Source: Epiperipatus broadwayi (taxonomy: Eukaryota > Onychophora > Udeonychophora > Euonychophora > Peripatidae). Taken from it: a stretch of DNA of 64,000 nucleotides. Positions 36,680-47,650 of the stretch are shown here, piece after piece. The stretch covers positions 784,401-848,400 of the forward strand of contig JAQFVV010000348.1 in assembly GCA_028023455.1 (NCBI GenBank), given 5' to 3'. The position numbers and the translations under genes are program-made. Numbering within the stretch: position 1 is the stretch's first letter; every line of letters begins with the position of its first letter. The notes beneath the pieces are model-generated. The model saw only the letters and a program-made list of their open reading frames with translations. It did no database searches and was not told the DNA's origin.

Positions 36680-36961
36680 ACTTATCAAATTTCTTCTTTT
36701 CTTTAATATGAAATTTATCATAATAATTTTGACATCTTTTTAAATTCAAAACAAATTTCAAAATTATTCAATCCAATAAAATGATTAATAACCTTTAAAT
36801 ACTTGAAGAAATAAGCAAGATTTGTTTAATGATCAGAAGTATTTAAAGGTTATTAATTGTTTTATTGGATTGAATAATTTTGAATTTTGTTTTGAATTTA
36901 AAAAGATGTGTCAAAATTATTATGATAAATTTTATATTAAAGAAAAGAAATTTGATAAGCC
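36680..36961. repeat. Foldback repeat with ~120-bp arms
   Basis: The left arm 36680-36801 (CTTATCAAATTTCTTC to AACCTTTAAATAC) is the reverse complement of the right arm 36841-36961 (ATTTAAAGGTTATTAA to AATTTGATAAG). The ~39-bp spacer contains GAAGAAATAAGCAAGATTT, which recurs as a direct copy at about 37010-37028, just outside the right arm. The right arm lies in an 82-codon frame (36822-37070), but the left arm carries a 2-base difference that breaks it. Confidence 0.85.
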
Positions 36962-38147
36962 TAGTTTTATTATTGAAGTGAAATGTAACATTTTTCTTGA
37001 AATTATTAGAAGAAATAAGCAAGATTTATATATATGTACACACATATCTACATTGTTGTGTGCCATGTAACCTAGATGATTACAATATATATGAAATTAA
37101 ATAAATTTTTGAGACATACCACATTGAAAAATTCTTTTACAAAGATTCCTATATACAGACACAGATTTAATTCTGTAGAAATAAGCTGACAATGTTTCAT
37201 TGAACGTTCATTTACTTTTAACAAAGCTATGATATCCTGAAGAACTAATTGTTGTATATCAAATAATATCAAGATCATTTATGAATTAGTCTTTTCATTA
37301 GATATTTTTTCAAATAGTTGTTCAATCATGAAAAAGATTAACAAAAGTTTTTTATTTTATTTTGTGGTCAACTGACTTTTTAAAAATATTGCTAGAAAAA
37401 GAAAAGGTAAAAAAAATAAAGGATCTCCATAAGGCATTATTTTTAAAAATTCAATTGTCCATAAACAAAACAAAATACAGGACCTTTTGTTAATGTTTCT
37501 TTTACTACAATTAGATAACAACTACATGAAAAAAATATCCAATGAAAGCACACAGTTTAATTATTATTTAACAACAGTTATTCAAGAGACTATAGTTTTG
37601 ACAATCAATGAAATTTTGTTAAAATATTGGAAATCTATTTATGCAGAGAGGATTTCTGAGCCAATGGATGGAGACATTTTTAAAGCTTTTAAACAGGATT
37701 CTTTGATTATCGGAACAAAATAATTTTTTAAGTTATATCCCAAAAATTTCTTTAATTTCATCTTTTAACTGTGAAAATCTTCATTATGATATATGTCCAT
37801 GTTTGTTTATTTCCAACAGATTAAAGACATAGGATGTTTATAATGAAGATAAAGTAAAAATGTATTGTTTTATTTTTATTTTAGAATGGCGTATGAGATA
37901 AGGGTGCCAAATGAAACATTTTTGCTCATGTAGTATGAATATAGCAGCAATTTATTAACATTTCCCCCATATTTACAAACAGGTATTTTGCGTTTAAGTT
38001 TTTGTATTTAAGTTTTTCAATTTGTCTATATCACTATACAGAGCACAAATATATGCATAAAAGAAATCATGTCTAAAAATTCTTATGAAAACTACATAAA
38101 TATTAAAAACACTTTAATTATTGATTGCAGTTTTATTTTTTATTTAG
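36962..38147. other. DNA upstream of the first recognised VWA3-like exon
   Basis: An open frame at 37487-37723 (78 codons, with ISEPMDGDIFKAFKQDSL near its end) is less biased than random AT-rich sequence but has no family I recognise. A possible small exon after TTTTATTTTAG near 37884 starts ATGGCGTATGAGATAAGG. Neither is accepted as a gene. Earlier exons of the VWA3-like gene could lie here. Confidence 0.3.
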
Positions 38148-38154
38148 TCTTCAG

Positions 38155-38279
38155 ATGGAGAGGGTAGAATGTGAATATTTGCTTCCAGTTCGAGATTACC
38201 AACTTAGCAAAATCTGGTTAAAGAAAAATGATTTGGATCATTTAAAACTGACATTGCAGGACCTTAAAAATATATCAGG
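38155..38279 (+). CDS. VWA3A/VWA3B-like protein, exon 1 of those recognised
   Basis: VWA3-family proteins carry repeated von Willebrand factor A modules and belong to the cilium/flagellum gene set; their biochemical role is poorly known. This exon encodes 41 codons plus two bases, ending SKIWLKKNDLDHLKLTL then QDLKNISG. It matches the W-L-x-x-x-G-L-x-x-x-K-L-T-L motif that opens each VWA3 module. The donor is CAGG|GTAAAT. The upstream boundary is ambiguous: the acceptor may be TTTATTTAG|TCTTCAG, giving in-frame Leu-Gln before the ATG, or TCTTCAG|ATG. The Met may therefore be internal. The exon ends in phase 2, so GG plus T at 58749 would complete a Gly codon. Confidence 0.7.
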
Positions 38280-38439
38280 GTAAATCTTGATTTAGTTTTA
38301 ATGTTTAACATCTTTATTGTTTAAAAATAATTGAAATATCATTTCTTGCTATAATTTATTTGCATATTACTGATTGGATAAAATATCAATAAAAAATTTA
38401 AACAGTTCTAATAATAGTGTATTACATAACCACCATTTC

Positions 38440-39117
38440 TTTTCCTTGAACAAATTAAAATAGTAACAATTATCCATATAATAGTACCACCTAGTGCAAG
38501 CTATAATAATCAATAGTTGTTTACTCATCTAACATCTCTAGATTGTTTTTTAGCTTATGGCTGTCATCAGTGAGGAACCTTGAATCTTAGACCAATGCAC
38601 CTAAACTTTTGGATCTAATGCATCCTTTCAGTATCTATCTTTTACCTATTTAGTCAACTATAAAGCAATGGGTCCAAATTGAAAACATAATAATACTGGT
38701 CATGTATTGTTTTAATGGTTAATGCCTATTCTATACAAATGATATTTATAACTATGATTATAAAAAAAAAACCAAAGACACCAAAATATTTAGATATTGA
38801 ACTGAATTCAGATTTGCATGAGTGTATAGGCAAATTAGTTTGGATTGAAAACATTATTGTTTTCAGTTTGGGGTCATTGCTTTAGAGGTGAATAAATAGG
38901 TAAAAATAGTTGCTGGATTGATGCATCATATCCAAAGGTTCAGTGTATTGCTTTCAGATCCAAGGCTCCTCACTCATGACAACTATAAGCTAGCAACTAA
39001 TCTGAGGATATTGGAGTAGGCACAGGATAGGGATTTAGATGCACAAACCTTTAAGCATCTATTGATTACTATAGCTTGCACTAGATGGTATAATTGTATG
39101 GAGAGAGTTGCTAATAT
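38440..39117. repeat. Foldback-family element in the VWA3-like intron
   Basis: The left arm starts near CATATAATAGTACCACCTAGTG and the right arm ends CACTAGATGGTATAATTGTATGG. Inner blocks such as TTTACCTATTTAGTCAACTATAAAG are mirrored. It begins about 160 bp past the exon donor. It is the same family as 18.9-20.2 and 58.84-59.19 kb. Confidence 0.75.
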
Positions 39118-39337
39118 TTTAACAATTGTGAATATTGTAATGTTTTAATCCAGAAATGGACAAAGGTAGGTGTGAATGGAGCAGTTGCATTCTGCTCTGC
39201 ACTGAATGAGGCATGATAGCCCTTTATCATATTTTAACAAAACAATTCAACTATTATTTTTAATAAACAATAAAAAGATATTTAATTGGATATATGTAAC
39301 TATTGGGCTGTAAAATTTTAACAACATTTATTGATAG

Positions 39338-41504
39338 TGTAACGGTATATGCCGTTACATTAATTTAAAATTAGAATAAAAAAATTTTTTAAGTTTGTAA
39401 ATAAAAAACTAAAAGCTAAAATTAAAGAGTTGTTCAATGTATGTATATATATATTCGCACAGATGCAAAACTTTAAAAGTATTTTTTTTAAATAAAAAAA
39501 AAAGTATTTGAACGTACTTTTTTATAAAAAAAGTACAAGATCTAAAGATAAAATATTTTAGTAAATGGAAATGATTGTTTTATAAATGAAACGAAAAGCA
39601 AACTAGCCCTTGGGGCTCTTATATAAAAAAGTCAGATGAAATATAGATAAGAGAACAAAAATAAATTAGATGTCCAATAGAAGCAGCAATGAAGGCTCGG
39701 ACCGTAATGAAAATTTGGAACAGGAAACCATTGTTCAGTGAATCCGGACGATCGGTATAAAAGGAAAAATATTGAAATTAAAAACAGTTCCAGCTTGATT
39801 TTTTTTGAGAGGTGTGATAAGATGCACTTGTCACACTCTCTCACTATTTTCAAATAAAATGACTGATGAATTATGAACGGTATTATTGCAGACCCCGAAT
39901 CATATGGGTTCTGCAATCAAATGGTACCTTAGGATTGAACCAGCTAAGGCCACCTCCAGAACAACAGACCGGTCTCCCAATAGAGACCTCGCAGGAATTG
40001 GCACCAGAAACCGGGATTCTTCAAATGTAAGATATGAACTGTAAAATTTAAAAGTAATTAAGAACTTTCGTCAAGATTTGACAAGCTTTTAATATTCAGC
40101 TAACCTAAATTTTAAAATGAACTTTTATCTGACTTTTAACTTTCAAATCAATTATTAATGTTTAGGTTTATACATTTGAGTTTGAAAAAAAAAATCATTT
40201 CCATTTTTTTATTTTATTAATATTTATTGTATAAATTATTTAAATGCATTAAATTTAAGTTGGGTATAGATGCTTGCATAGATTCGTTAACGTTTAATTA
40301 TGTTTTTGTTTTCATATTTGATTAAAATATATAGACATTCGGTAAATAATGATAGCTTACATTGAGTATCTAAAATGTATTTATTTGGATGTCTTTTAAG
40401 TTATTGGTGTCAAGGCGGCATCTTATGATGAATGCCATTGGGTTTCTTGTAAATTTCCCTCTGCAATTCCATCAATGACTTTATATTTTGATCGTTTATG
40501 TTTATTTTGAAATGTTTTTAACCATGGAATCTATGTAGCCGATCTATACTCAACATTATAAAACAAATTTTTATAAAATTCATCTGTGCAAACTTATATA
40601 AATGTTAAATTTAAGTTGGGCATGAATGGTTGCATAGATTTGCAAAGTTATGTTAGTTTAAGGGAGGGTAAATCTTAGGTTATTTGTTTCGTGGTTGGAT
40701 TGGGTCAATGGATTGGATATATCAGTGTAATTAGTAAATGTAGTATGAGGTCTGCTACTTGCAGGATCACATTATATGCCACACACCCCCTTTTTGCCTA
40801 TGGAAGGGGATAGTAAGATGGAAAATGCAGTCCCTTCCTATGGAGTTTTTTTTTATTGTTCTTCTTGCCAGACAGATGTAGCATTCCTGTACTGGATGAG
40901 AGTCAATGTCTTCTTTAACCATGCTGTTCAGATGTACATTCCTGACAGTATGGTATTTGTGCTGTCGTATTTCATGCTGCATTGAATACATCGATGTATC
41001 AGATGGATTGACGTCGGTTTGACTGCGAACTTTTGGCCTAAGGTTAAATAAGGGATAGAATATTTTCTTTTCAAATGCAATCTATGTAGTTTATTCATAC
41101 TCGACACTCTTAAAAATATTATTAAACAAATCTGTGCGGATTGTTCAAACTAAAAAGCCAAATTTAAAAATTAAATTAATAACCAACCTAAATAATAAAT
41201 TTATTCCTCAAATTTTATCTATATGTGCATTAATAAATGTTTGTGTGTTAATTACTGGTAGTGGTTTATTTTATTGTCTTAAATATTAATATATATTGAG
41301 AATATAAATCTTTATTAAAACTTATAAAAATGTTTTAAATCTCTGCTACTCCATGAGCTAGTGACTTGGGCTGACGGTCTGAATAAAACATGTAAAATGT
41401 GAATCGTAACTTACGTATCTGCCTACTATATAAATTTTCTAGGATCAAATAACCTGTATGAAAGATACGGTGAGACTGCTAGCTTCGATCATCACCCAGT
41501 TATA
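39338..41504 (+). mobile_element. Solo-LTR-like insertion, family A copy 2
   Basis: This 2167-bp block starts TGTAACGGTATATGCCG, ends CAGTTATA, and is homologous along its length to 3808-5868. It is flanked by the 4-bp repeat ATAG (39334-39337 and 41505-41508), which supports these ends. Near 39997-40014 there is TGGCACCAGAAACCGGGA, which resembles a tRNA primer-binding site, so the block might be an LTR plus leader rather than a pure LTR. No protein frame is present. Confidence 0.7.
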
Positions 41505-41769
41505 ATAGATACATAACATAATATGCACATCTTTTCATAAATGGAAGTGGCCATTCCAACTGCAAGGGAAAGAAAAAAACTGCTCTCCAAATAAGTTTTG
41601 TGATAATCATATAAATCAAATATGTAAATCATAAGTACCTTCTTATATAGAATATGCTGGTCAATTTTCCTGCTTATTTGATATTTTTGCAATACTGTTG
41701 TTTAATATTTTCAGCAGAAAACTTTTTTTTTTTTTCAGAAATACTTCAACACAATGTCAAATTTTAGCT

Positions 41770-43330
41770 TTTCAATATAGTCAATTCTCTGCCATATCTA
41801 CTTAATATAAGCAATAATCATTGTATTTCTTTACAATGTCATTGACATATTCCTTATAACATAAATGTGATCTATTTCTCCCACAAAACCCATGTTCAAG
41901 TTCACTATAAAATACCCTTTTAGGAAGTCTTGCATTGTTAATACATTTTATATGTCCAATTTAATGCAATTGTGAATTTATATAGTGGGCTCTCTAGTAT
42001 CACATCCAGCAAGCTAATGATCATATTGTCTGGTTTTATAATCTTGCCATTGTATTTGTAAATTTTTACAGGATGAGTTCTACTTTTACTTTCATATAAT
42101 ATATTAGATAAAATAACAGCTCTATGTACAGCAGACTTAATTGTAGTAGTTATTTTCCTATGTTAAAATGCCTTATATTTTAATTTATTGAGCATTAATT
42201 ATTAAACCAAAATGTTTATATTTTGCATTCAAAACATTAAGTACATTCTATAAATCAGTTTTGGAACTGGAAAAAGTAACACAATCATCAGCAAACTAAA
42301 TCCAAATCCAAGAAGATGAAGTTCTTGTAAATTAAAAATTCCATCACCTGCATCATATATTGATTCCTGTTTCATTAAGTTATTTATAAACAGTTTCAAA
42401 AATAATGATATAAAAACTGAAAATAATGTTGGGCAAGTATATATCTTTGTTCAACACCAGTTTTTATTTCAAATGCCTCAGATTTTTTACATACCTCTCA
42501 TTCTATTATGTAGAAGTTATATAATATGAATAAAATTTGATGCACAACTAACTAATTTCAAACAATGCTATAGACCTGTTCTAGTAACACAATCAAATAC
42601 TTTGGCCAAAACAATAAAAGCAATATATAAATTACTCCTTTGTTCCTAATACTTCTGTTGCAATTTTCTGGCAATAAAATCCATGTCTCTAATGTTTCTT
42701 GATTCTCTAAAACTGTAAGCATTCATCTATGCCTGGAAGTAATATATTCAATAAAATTCTTGAAATTACTTTTGCTGTATTGGATACTAATGATATTCCA
42801 TGAATATGTCTATTTTCTTTATTTTTAAAAGTTGGAATAACGAAAGCATTCTTAAGATCACGCAGCATAACTTCATGAGTCTATATATCCTTAAAAATTT
42901 CCAACATATTTTAAAAACTTTCTCAAATATTTCATCAAAACATATAGCCTTTCCATTTTTAAGATTACAAAGAACTATTTTGACTTCACTAAGCTGGACA
43001 TTTTTATCCAAATCTTAATGAGTGAATAAAATGGATATAACATCATCATCTCACTTCTTGTATCATTATTCAATACTTATTCCACTTGCTCAAAATACCA
43101 TTCTCATCATGTAAGAGACTGAATTTAATAGTATTGTAACACCATTTCTCAGATCCATATGTTGTTTTCACTGCATCAAGAAAAGATCTAGAATGACATT
43201 TTCAATTAATGTGTATAACTTCTTTGCAGTTTTAATCCGCCAATCATTTTTAAGTCTTTTTATCAATCATTAAACTTCTGCCTTTGGATCTCTATATTTA
43301 TTATATAGTTCCACATGTAATTTATTATTC
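41770..43330 (-). pseudogene. LINE (non-LTR) reverse transcriptase remnant
   Basis: On the minus strand, reading from 43330 down, a linker-like stretch is followed by SEVKIVLCNLKNGKA (the usual E-V-x-x-x-L-K-N-G-K-A). Then come FRESRNIRDMDFIARKLQ, YIAFIVLAKVFD (F-x-D-x-x-K-A-F-D block), a FADDCV catalytic box (codons 42284-42295), and a C-terminal YSELEHG stretch (the F-x-G-E-L-x-x-G block). Stops and frameshifts are frequent. Order and motifs fit a jockey/RTE-like LINE. No apurinic endonuclease domain is seen upstream. Confidence 0.8.
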
Positions 43331-43392
43331 AGCCAATCAGAAAATATATTTCATTTTAATCAAATTACTAATAAGATCATTTGTGTAAATTA

Positions 43393-43878
43393 ATACACTG
43401 TACAGGCTTACACACACCTGCACATATATAATGTAATATAAGGGATTCGAACTCAGAATTTCACATAACCCTCAACTCTCGATGTCATCTCATATTGCTG
43501 ACCCATCTGATCGTACACATATTGAAAAGATAAATAATCACCAATTTCTGTATTTCATGCTGAACCAGCAATCATCAGTTGGTCCAGATTACTATTCTCA
43601 CATATATATACAATCAGTGCTCAGCTTTATATTAAGATTGGCTATGTTCATACTTTAATGGACAGGCTTCAAACTACTCCATCCATAACTCTTCAGCCAT
43701 CCATTTCATTGAAAATTTGATGATGGAATGTTCAAAGCTTATGTTAGTGCTAAGGTTGTCATCTTACCCATGTTGACTGTTTAGTCATTCTGACCCTTCA
43801 TGTTGTACTGGAGAATAATCCATTTACATATGCGAGGGATGGCGGACCCTTAATGCACTATGTTTTAAATATGTAAAT
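43393..43878 (-). mobile_element. Hammerhead SINE, tandem copy 1
   Basis: The plus strand reads TAATACACTGTACAGG, then GGGATTCGAACTCAG (reverse complement of the B box CTGAGTTCGAATCCC), the A-box region, and the hammerhead at 43540-43583. The core boxes CTGATGA and GAAA are intact, but stem III is disrupted (ATACAGAAAT). It extends into a longer 3'-type tail than other copies. It is followed directly by another copy. Confidence 0.75.
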
Positions 43879-44185
43879 TAATACACTGTACAGACTTATA
43901 CACACTTGCACATATAAAATGTAATATAAGGGATTCGAACTCAGACTTACTTACAACTCTCAACTCTCCATGCCATCTCATTGCTGACCCACCTGATCAT
44001 ACACATATTGAAAAGATAAATAATCACCAATATATGTATTTCATGCTAAACCAGTAATCAGTTGGTTCAGATTACTATCCTTACACATATATACAATCAG
44101 TGCTCAGCTTTATATTAAGATAGCAAATCTTCATACTTTAATAGACAAACTTCACACTACTTCAACCCACAACTCTGATTTTTGT
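43879..44185 (-). mobile_element. Hammerhead SINE, tandem copy 2
   Basis: This direct repeat of the previous copy starts again with TAATACACTGTACAGAC and has the same B box. The hammerhead (44026-44064) has a short deletion in CTGATGA, so the ribozyme is dead. The tail TTAATATAAAGCTGAGCAC (minus-strand reading) is preserved. Confidence 0.75.
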
Positions 44186-46019
44186 AATCCCACAAAGTGT
44201 TTTTGATCATCATTTCACAAGGAATTCCCAGTAGGCTTCATCAGTCTTTTGGGCACATCATCTATCACTATTACAGATCAGTCTTTGGATTAGCAGACAG
44301 AGGTATGCAAGTGCTGGCAGATTTTGTCTGGAAGATGCCTGAAGTCGATCATTTAGAGCAAGTAAAAGTCATGACAAAAGTTTCATAGATGAATCTCTGG
44401 AAGGATCATTACAGATAGACACATTAGAACCAGTTATAAGAAAACTGAAGTTGAAAGGATGCTTAAGCTAACAAACCATTTGAATTTGCAGCACCAAAAT
44501 TATTTCCATTAACTTTTGGTCAAAGTCTACTATTTGTGCCAATACATCCATTAAATTAAGAACAAAAATTTGATCTTTTAAGATATCCAAAAGGCAATCA
44601 AAGCTTTCTCTGATTTCTCTGAAGTTAAGGTTGGAGAAAAGGCACTAATAAAATAAACACTATTATCAATGTGCAAGGCAAGTTTAATACCACTAGCCTT
44701 TCATTGTAACAATGAGGAATTCCAATAAAAATTCAACACTATGCATTTTTCTTTTATTGACTGATCTGCCCTTCCAAAAAAAACGTGTAGCCATCCATTT
44801 GTTTTATTAAATTATATTCCTCTGGAAATTTATTAAAAACAGCTTGATAATGCAGTCCTTCATTCTAGTCGTTTATATCCAATAAAGTTTGTACATTATA
44901 TTTAGACAACAATTACTTTTGTATAGCTACTGCTCCTGATTTAACACTACTATTAATGTTATTATTATTATTTTTATCATTGTAATGAATAATCCATTAA
45001 TCTTGAAAATGTAATCATGATTGTGCTACAGGCCAGACATTTGCTAGTGGCACCCCATTTCTGTGTTAGGCAGGAGGATACCTAAATAAGACTGCTTAAA
45101 CAAAAAATCTTTGATAGCAGGAACTCCTGATTCAAATCCATTTTCATGCAGTCTTATTAGTGATCATAATGGTTTAAACAAAAATCTGTTTTAATTGTGG
45201 CTTTCTTAAATCTCAAGAATTTGAGTTAGAACAAAAAAAGAAAAGAAAATGAAAAATGTTGTGTGTGAAGTTAAAGGATAGAAATATGGTTGCACAAACA
45301 CACAATTACATTGTCACAGTTAATATAAGGAGATGACTAATGACATTAGAGGGTCATGATGATTAAGTTTTACACTAACTTAAGTGGATGAAAAAGGAAA
45401 AGTGGGATACCTGTACATATCACACACTACCTAGCCTTTGATGGACTAACATACTATCCTACAAAATAAGTAAGAGGTATTCTTGGACAGACATTTTATT
45501 TCTTATTCATGGTTGGCTTGCATATCTGAAGATCATTTCACTATCCTCCACAAGTGAAGTCTGTTGGTAGCTTGAGCATAACATTCAACTATTGATATGT
45601 ACTTATATATTATAAATGTTAATGGTCGAACATTCAGGACACAAATGATGTGATCATTATTATTACTTGCACTTATAATAAGTTATCAAGAAATATAACT
45701 TTAGTCAAAACACACATATAGCAGCATCAGTTTTCACTACAAATTTAATATACAATATTATATTTGTGGTAAGCATTTAATGTGCTTGCAGTTGAGACTG
45801 TAATGGCTCATTTCTTTTCTGTAACAACATCAGACAGATACCTTATTGATTACTTACTTAATCCTGTTGTCTTTTGCATAAATAATAGGGTGACCTGATT
45901 TTTGTACATTCTACTAATCTGCTTAAAACTATTATAGAATTGATATTATTTATGATATTCAAAAATTTATTAATTAAATAAATTTAATAATATTTAGATG
46001 AATGCACAAATCGTAATAA
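44186..46019. other. Intronic DNA, possible old retroelement pieces
   Basis: 44.19-44.9 kb is less AT-rich and has broken frames (such as GIPSRLHQSFGH and VGEKALI) that hint at an old LTR-element polyprotein but lack a diagnostic motif. Near 45.05-45.17 kb a GATTCAAATCC B-box-like block suggests a degraded SINE. Neither is firm. Confidence 0.25.
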
Positions 46020-46180
46020 ATCACAAGACAAAATTACATGACCACTATCTCCCATGCTTGCTCATAACTGTTGTTAAAATAGGAAAAACTCTCCATACAA
46101 AACCTTCTGGCATCCATTGATTACTCTGTCTTGCTTTGAGTGGCACTATTGTATGGAGAGAGTTTTGTCTATTTTAAGAC
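46020..46180 (+). repeat. Foldback-family copy with the body deleted
   Basis: It keeps the head (ACATGACCACTATCTCCCATG, AACTGTTGTTAAAATAGG) and both arm ends (AAAACTCTCCATACAA and TTGTATGGAGAGAGTTTT). Only CATCCATTGATTACTCTG and AGTGGCAC remain between them. Confidence 0.7.
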
Positions 46181-46889
46181 AGAGTTATTCATTATTTTAA
46201 CAAACTTGCAAAGAACACCCTATCTTTTATCAGTGTCAATTAACTAATTAGACAAAATGATCCATTTTTGTCTAACTTTTCATGCTGCTATATAAGATAA
46301 TAAATCAATCATTGATACTTAAAGAAATGAAACTTTGATTAGAGGTGACATTTGTAAAATATTAAATAACCAGCTCACAGCTTCAGTTAACAGACAAAAT
46401 GTGAATTCTAAAAAAAATTTTTTAAAATACTTAGAATATATAATAATATTTATAGAGAAATAAACTTCAAATACATAAGCCATAATAATAATTCACAAGT
46501 CAAAACTTTTATTAACAAACTTGCAGTTTAATAAAAAAAGATGTTATAATAAAAATGAAATAATAAGTTGATATTATGATTAAAAAAAAGAAGTATTTTA
46601 GAGAGAATCAAAAAAAAAAAATCAAAATTATAATACTGTACTAGAAATAAAACTGAAGTGTAATTTTGATTTGACAGTGGTTTACATGTAAGGCAAATAG
46701 AATTCAAAAATTTAATTCAATAAAAAATATATTCTATAACATATTTTTGATTGGAATTTTTATTTTTAGTAAAATAATCAAATTTTCCTTCATAATCTGA
46801 TTTTATGTCAATATTTATTTTTAGAAAACAATATTATAAATATTTATTTTTTATATAGCACAGTATAATATATTCAAAAGTAAATCAAT

Positions 46890-47209
46890 CTTCACGTGCA
46901 CTATTTTAATATAAATTGACATGCACTTACCTGCAAGCAAAGATTTTAAACAACAAGTGAATTCACTTGTCCTTCAAGCTTGTCTATATATAATCCAACC
47001 TTTGCTCATCATGCATTATTCACGGTTTGAGTATATTAAATGCCTGATATTTTAAATGATATTAAAATTGTACAAACACAATTAAAATATTACAGGAGAG
47101 AGAACTTATCTCATTTTTAACCCCCTACAAGTGAATTCACTTATTCTTTAATATCTTTGCTTATGGGTCAGTGCATGTCAATTTATATTAAAACAGCACA
47201 TGTGTGAAG
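46890..47209. mobile_element. MITE-like element with ~80-bp terminal inverted repeats
   Basis: The left end CTTCACGTGCACTATTTTAA and the right end, read inverted as CTTCACACATGTGCTGTTTT, pair through ATATAAATTGACATGCACT, GCAAAGAT and AAGTGAATTCACTTGT. The total is 320 bp with no coding capacity. No clean target-site duplication is visible at the edges. The CTTCAC end is not one I can place in a known superfamily. Confidence 0.75.
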
Positions 47210-47394
47210 AAATATATTTTAAAAATATTATAATAATTAAGAATAGATGTATTTTACCAGGTCTTACTTAGAGATCTAAAACTTGTACACTTAACAGAAT
47301 AGCAATACTGAAACTTTAAGATTATTCATTGAAGTATAGAGAATTTTTTTGTTGAGAATATCAAAAAGGGATCATAAGCCAAATAAATTAGTGA

Positions 47395-47650
47395 GAGACA
47401 AACAGCTTTGGCATTACTGAAAGAATTAAGAGACTGAAATGGAGCTAAGTTGGATATATTCCTAGAACAGAGGATGGATTCTTAGAGGTTGTAAAAGACT
47501 TAGATCATATATGAGATGGATGGATGAAAGAAGAAAGTTTGCTGTTGTCATATGGGAAGAAAGATTATGAATCAGAAAAACTGTATTAAACTCAGAGAAA
47601 CTTTCAACCTATAATGGATTTATAATTATTGAAAATCATGCTACTGAATA
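47395..47650 (+). pseudogene. LINE 3' end remnant
   Basis: Plus-strand frames give RIKRLKWSWIGYIPR, the typical R-x-L-x-W-x-G-H-V-x-R motif near the C-terminus of LINE ORF2, then after a frameshift RSYMRWMDERRKFAV, matching the following R-W-x-D block. It is short, frameshifted, and on the opposite strand to the LINE at 41.8-43.3 kb. Confidence 0.6.

Noticed and set aside
36822-37070. 82-codon frame across the foldback right arm
   Set aside because: The mirrored arm carries a 2-base difference that breaks the frame, so the sequence does not behave as coding.
37487-37723. 78-codon frame ending near SEPMDGDIFKAFKQDSL
   Set aside because: Composition is better than most, but I recognise no family and no flanking exon; kept only as a note in the upstream region.
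44197-44388. 63-codon frame with GIPSRLHQSFGH, possibly an LTR-element polyprotein
   Set aside because: No catalytic or zinc-binding motif of gag, RT or integrase can be placed; the similarity is too vague.
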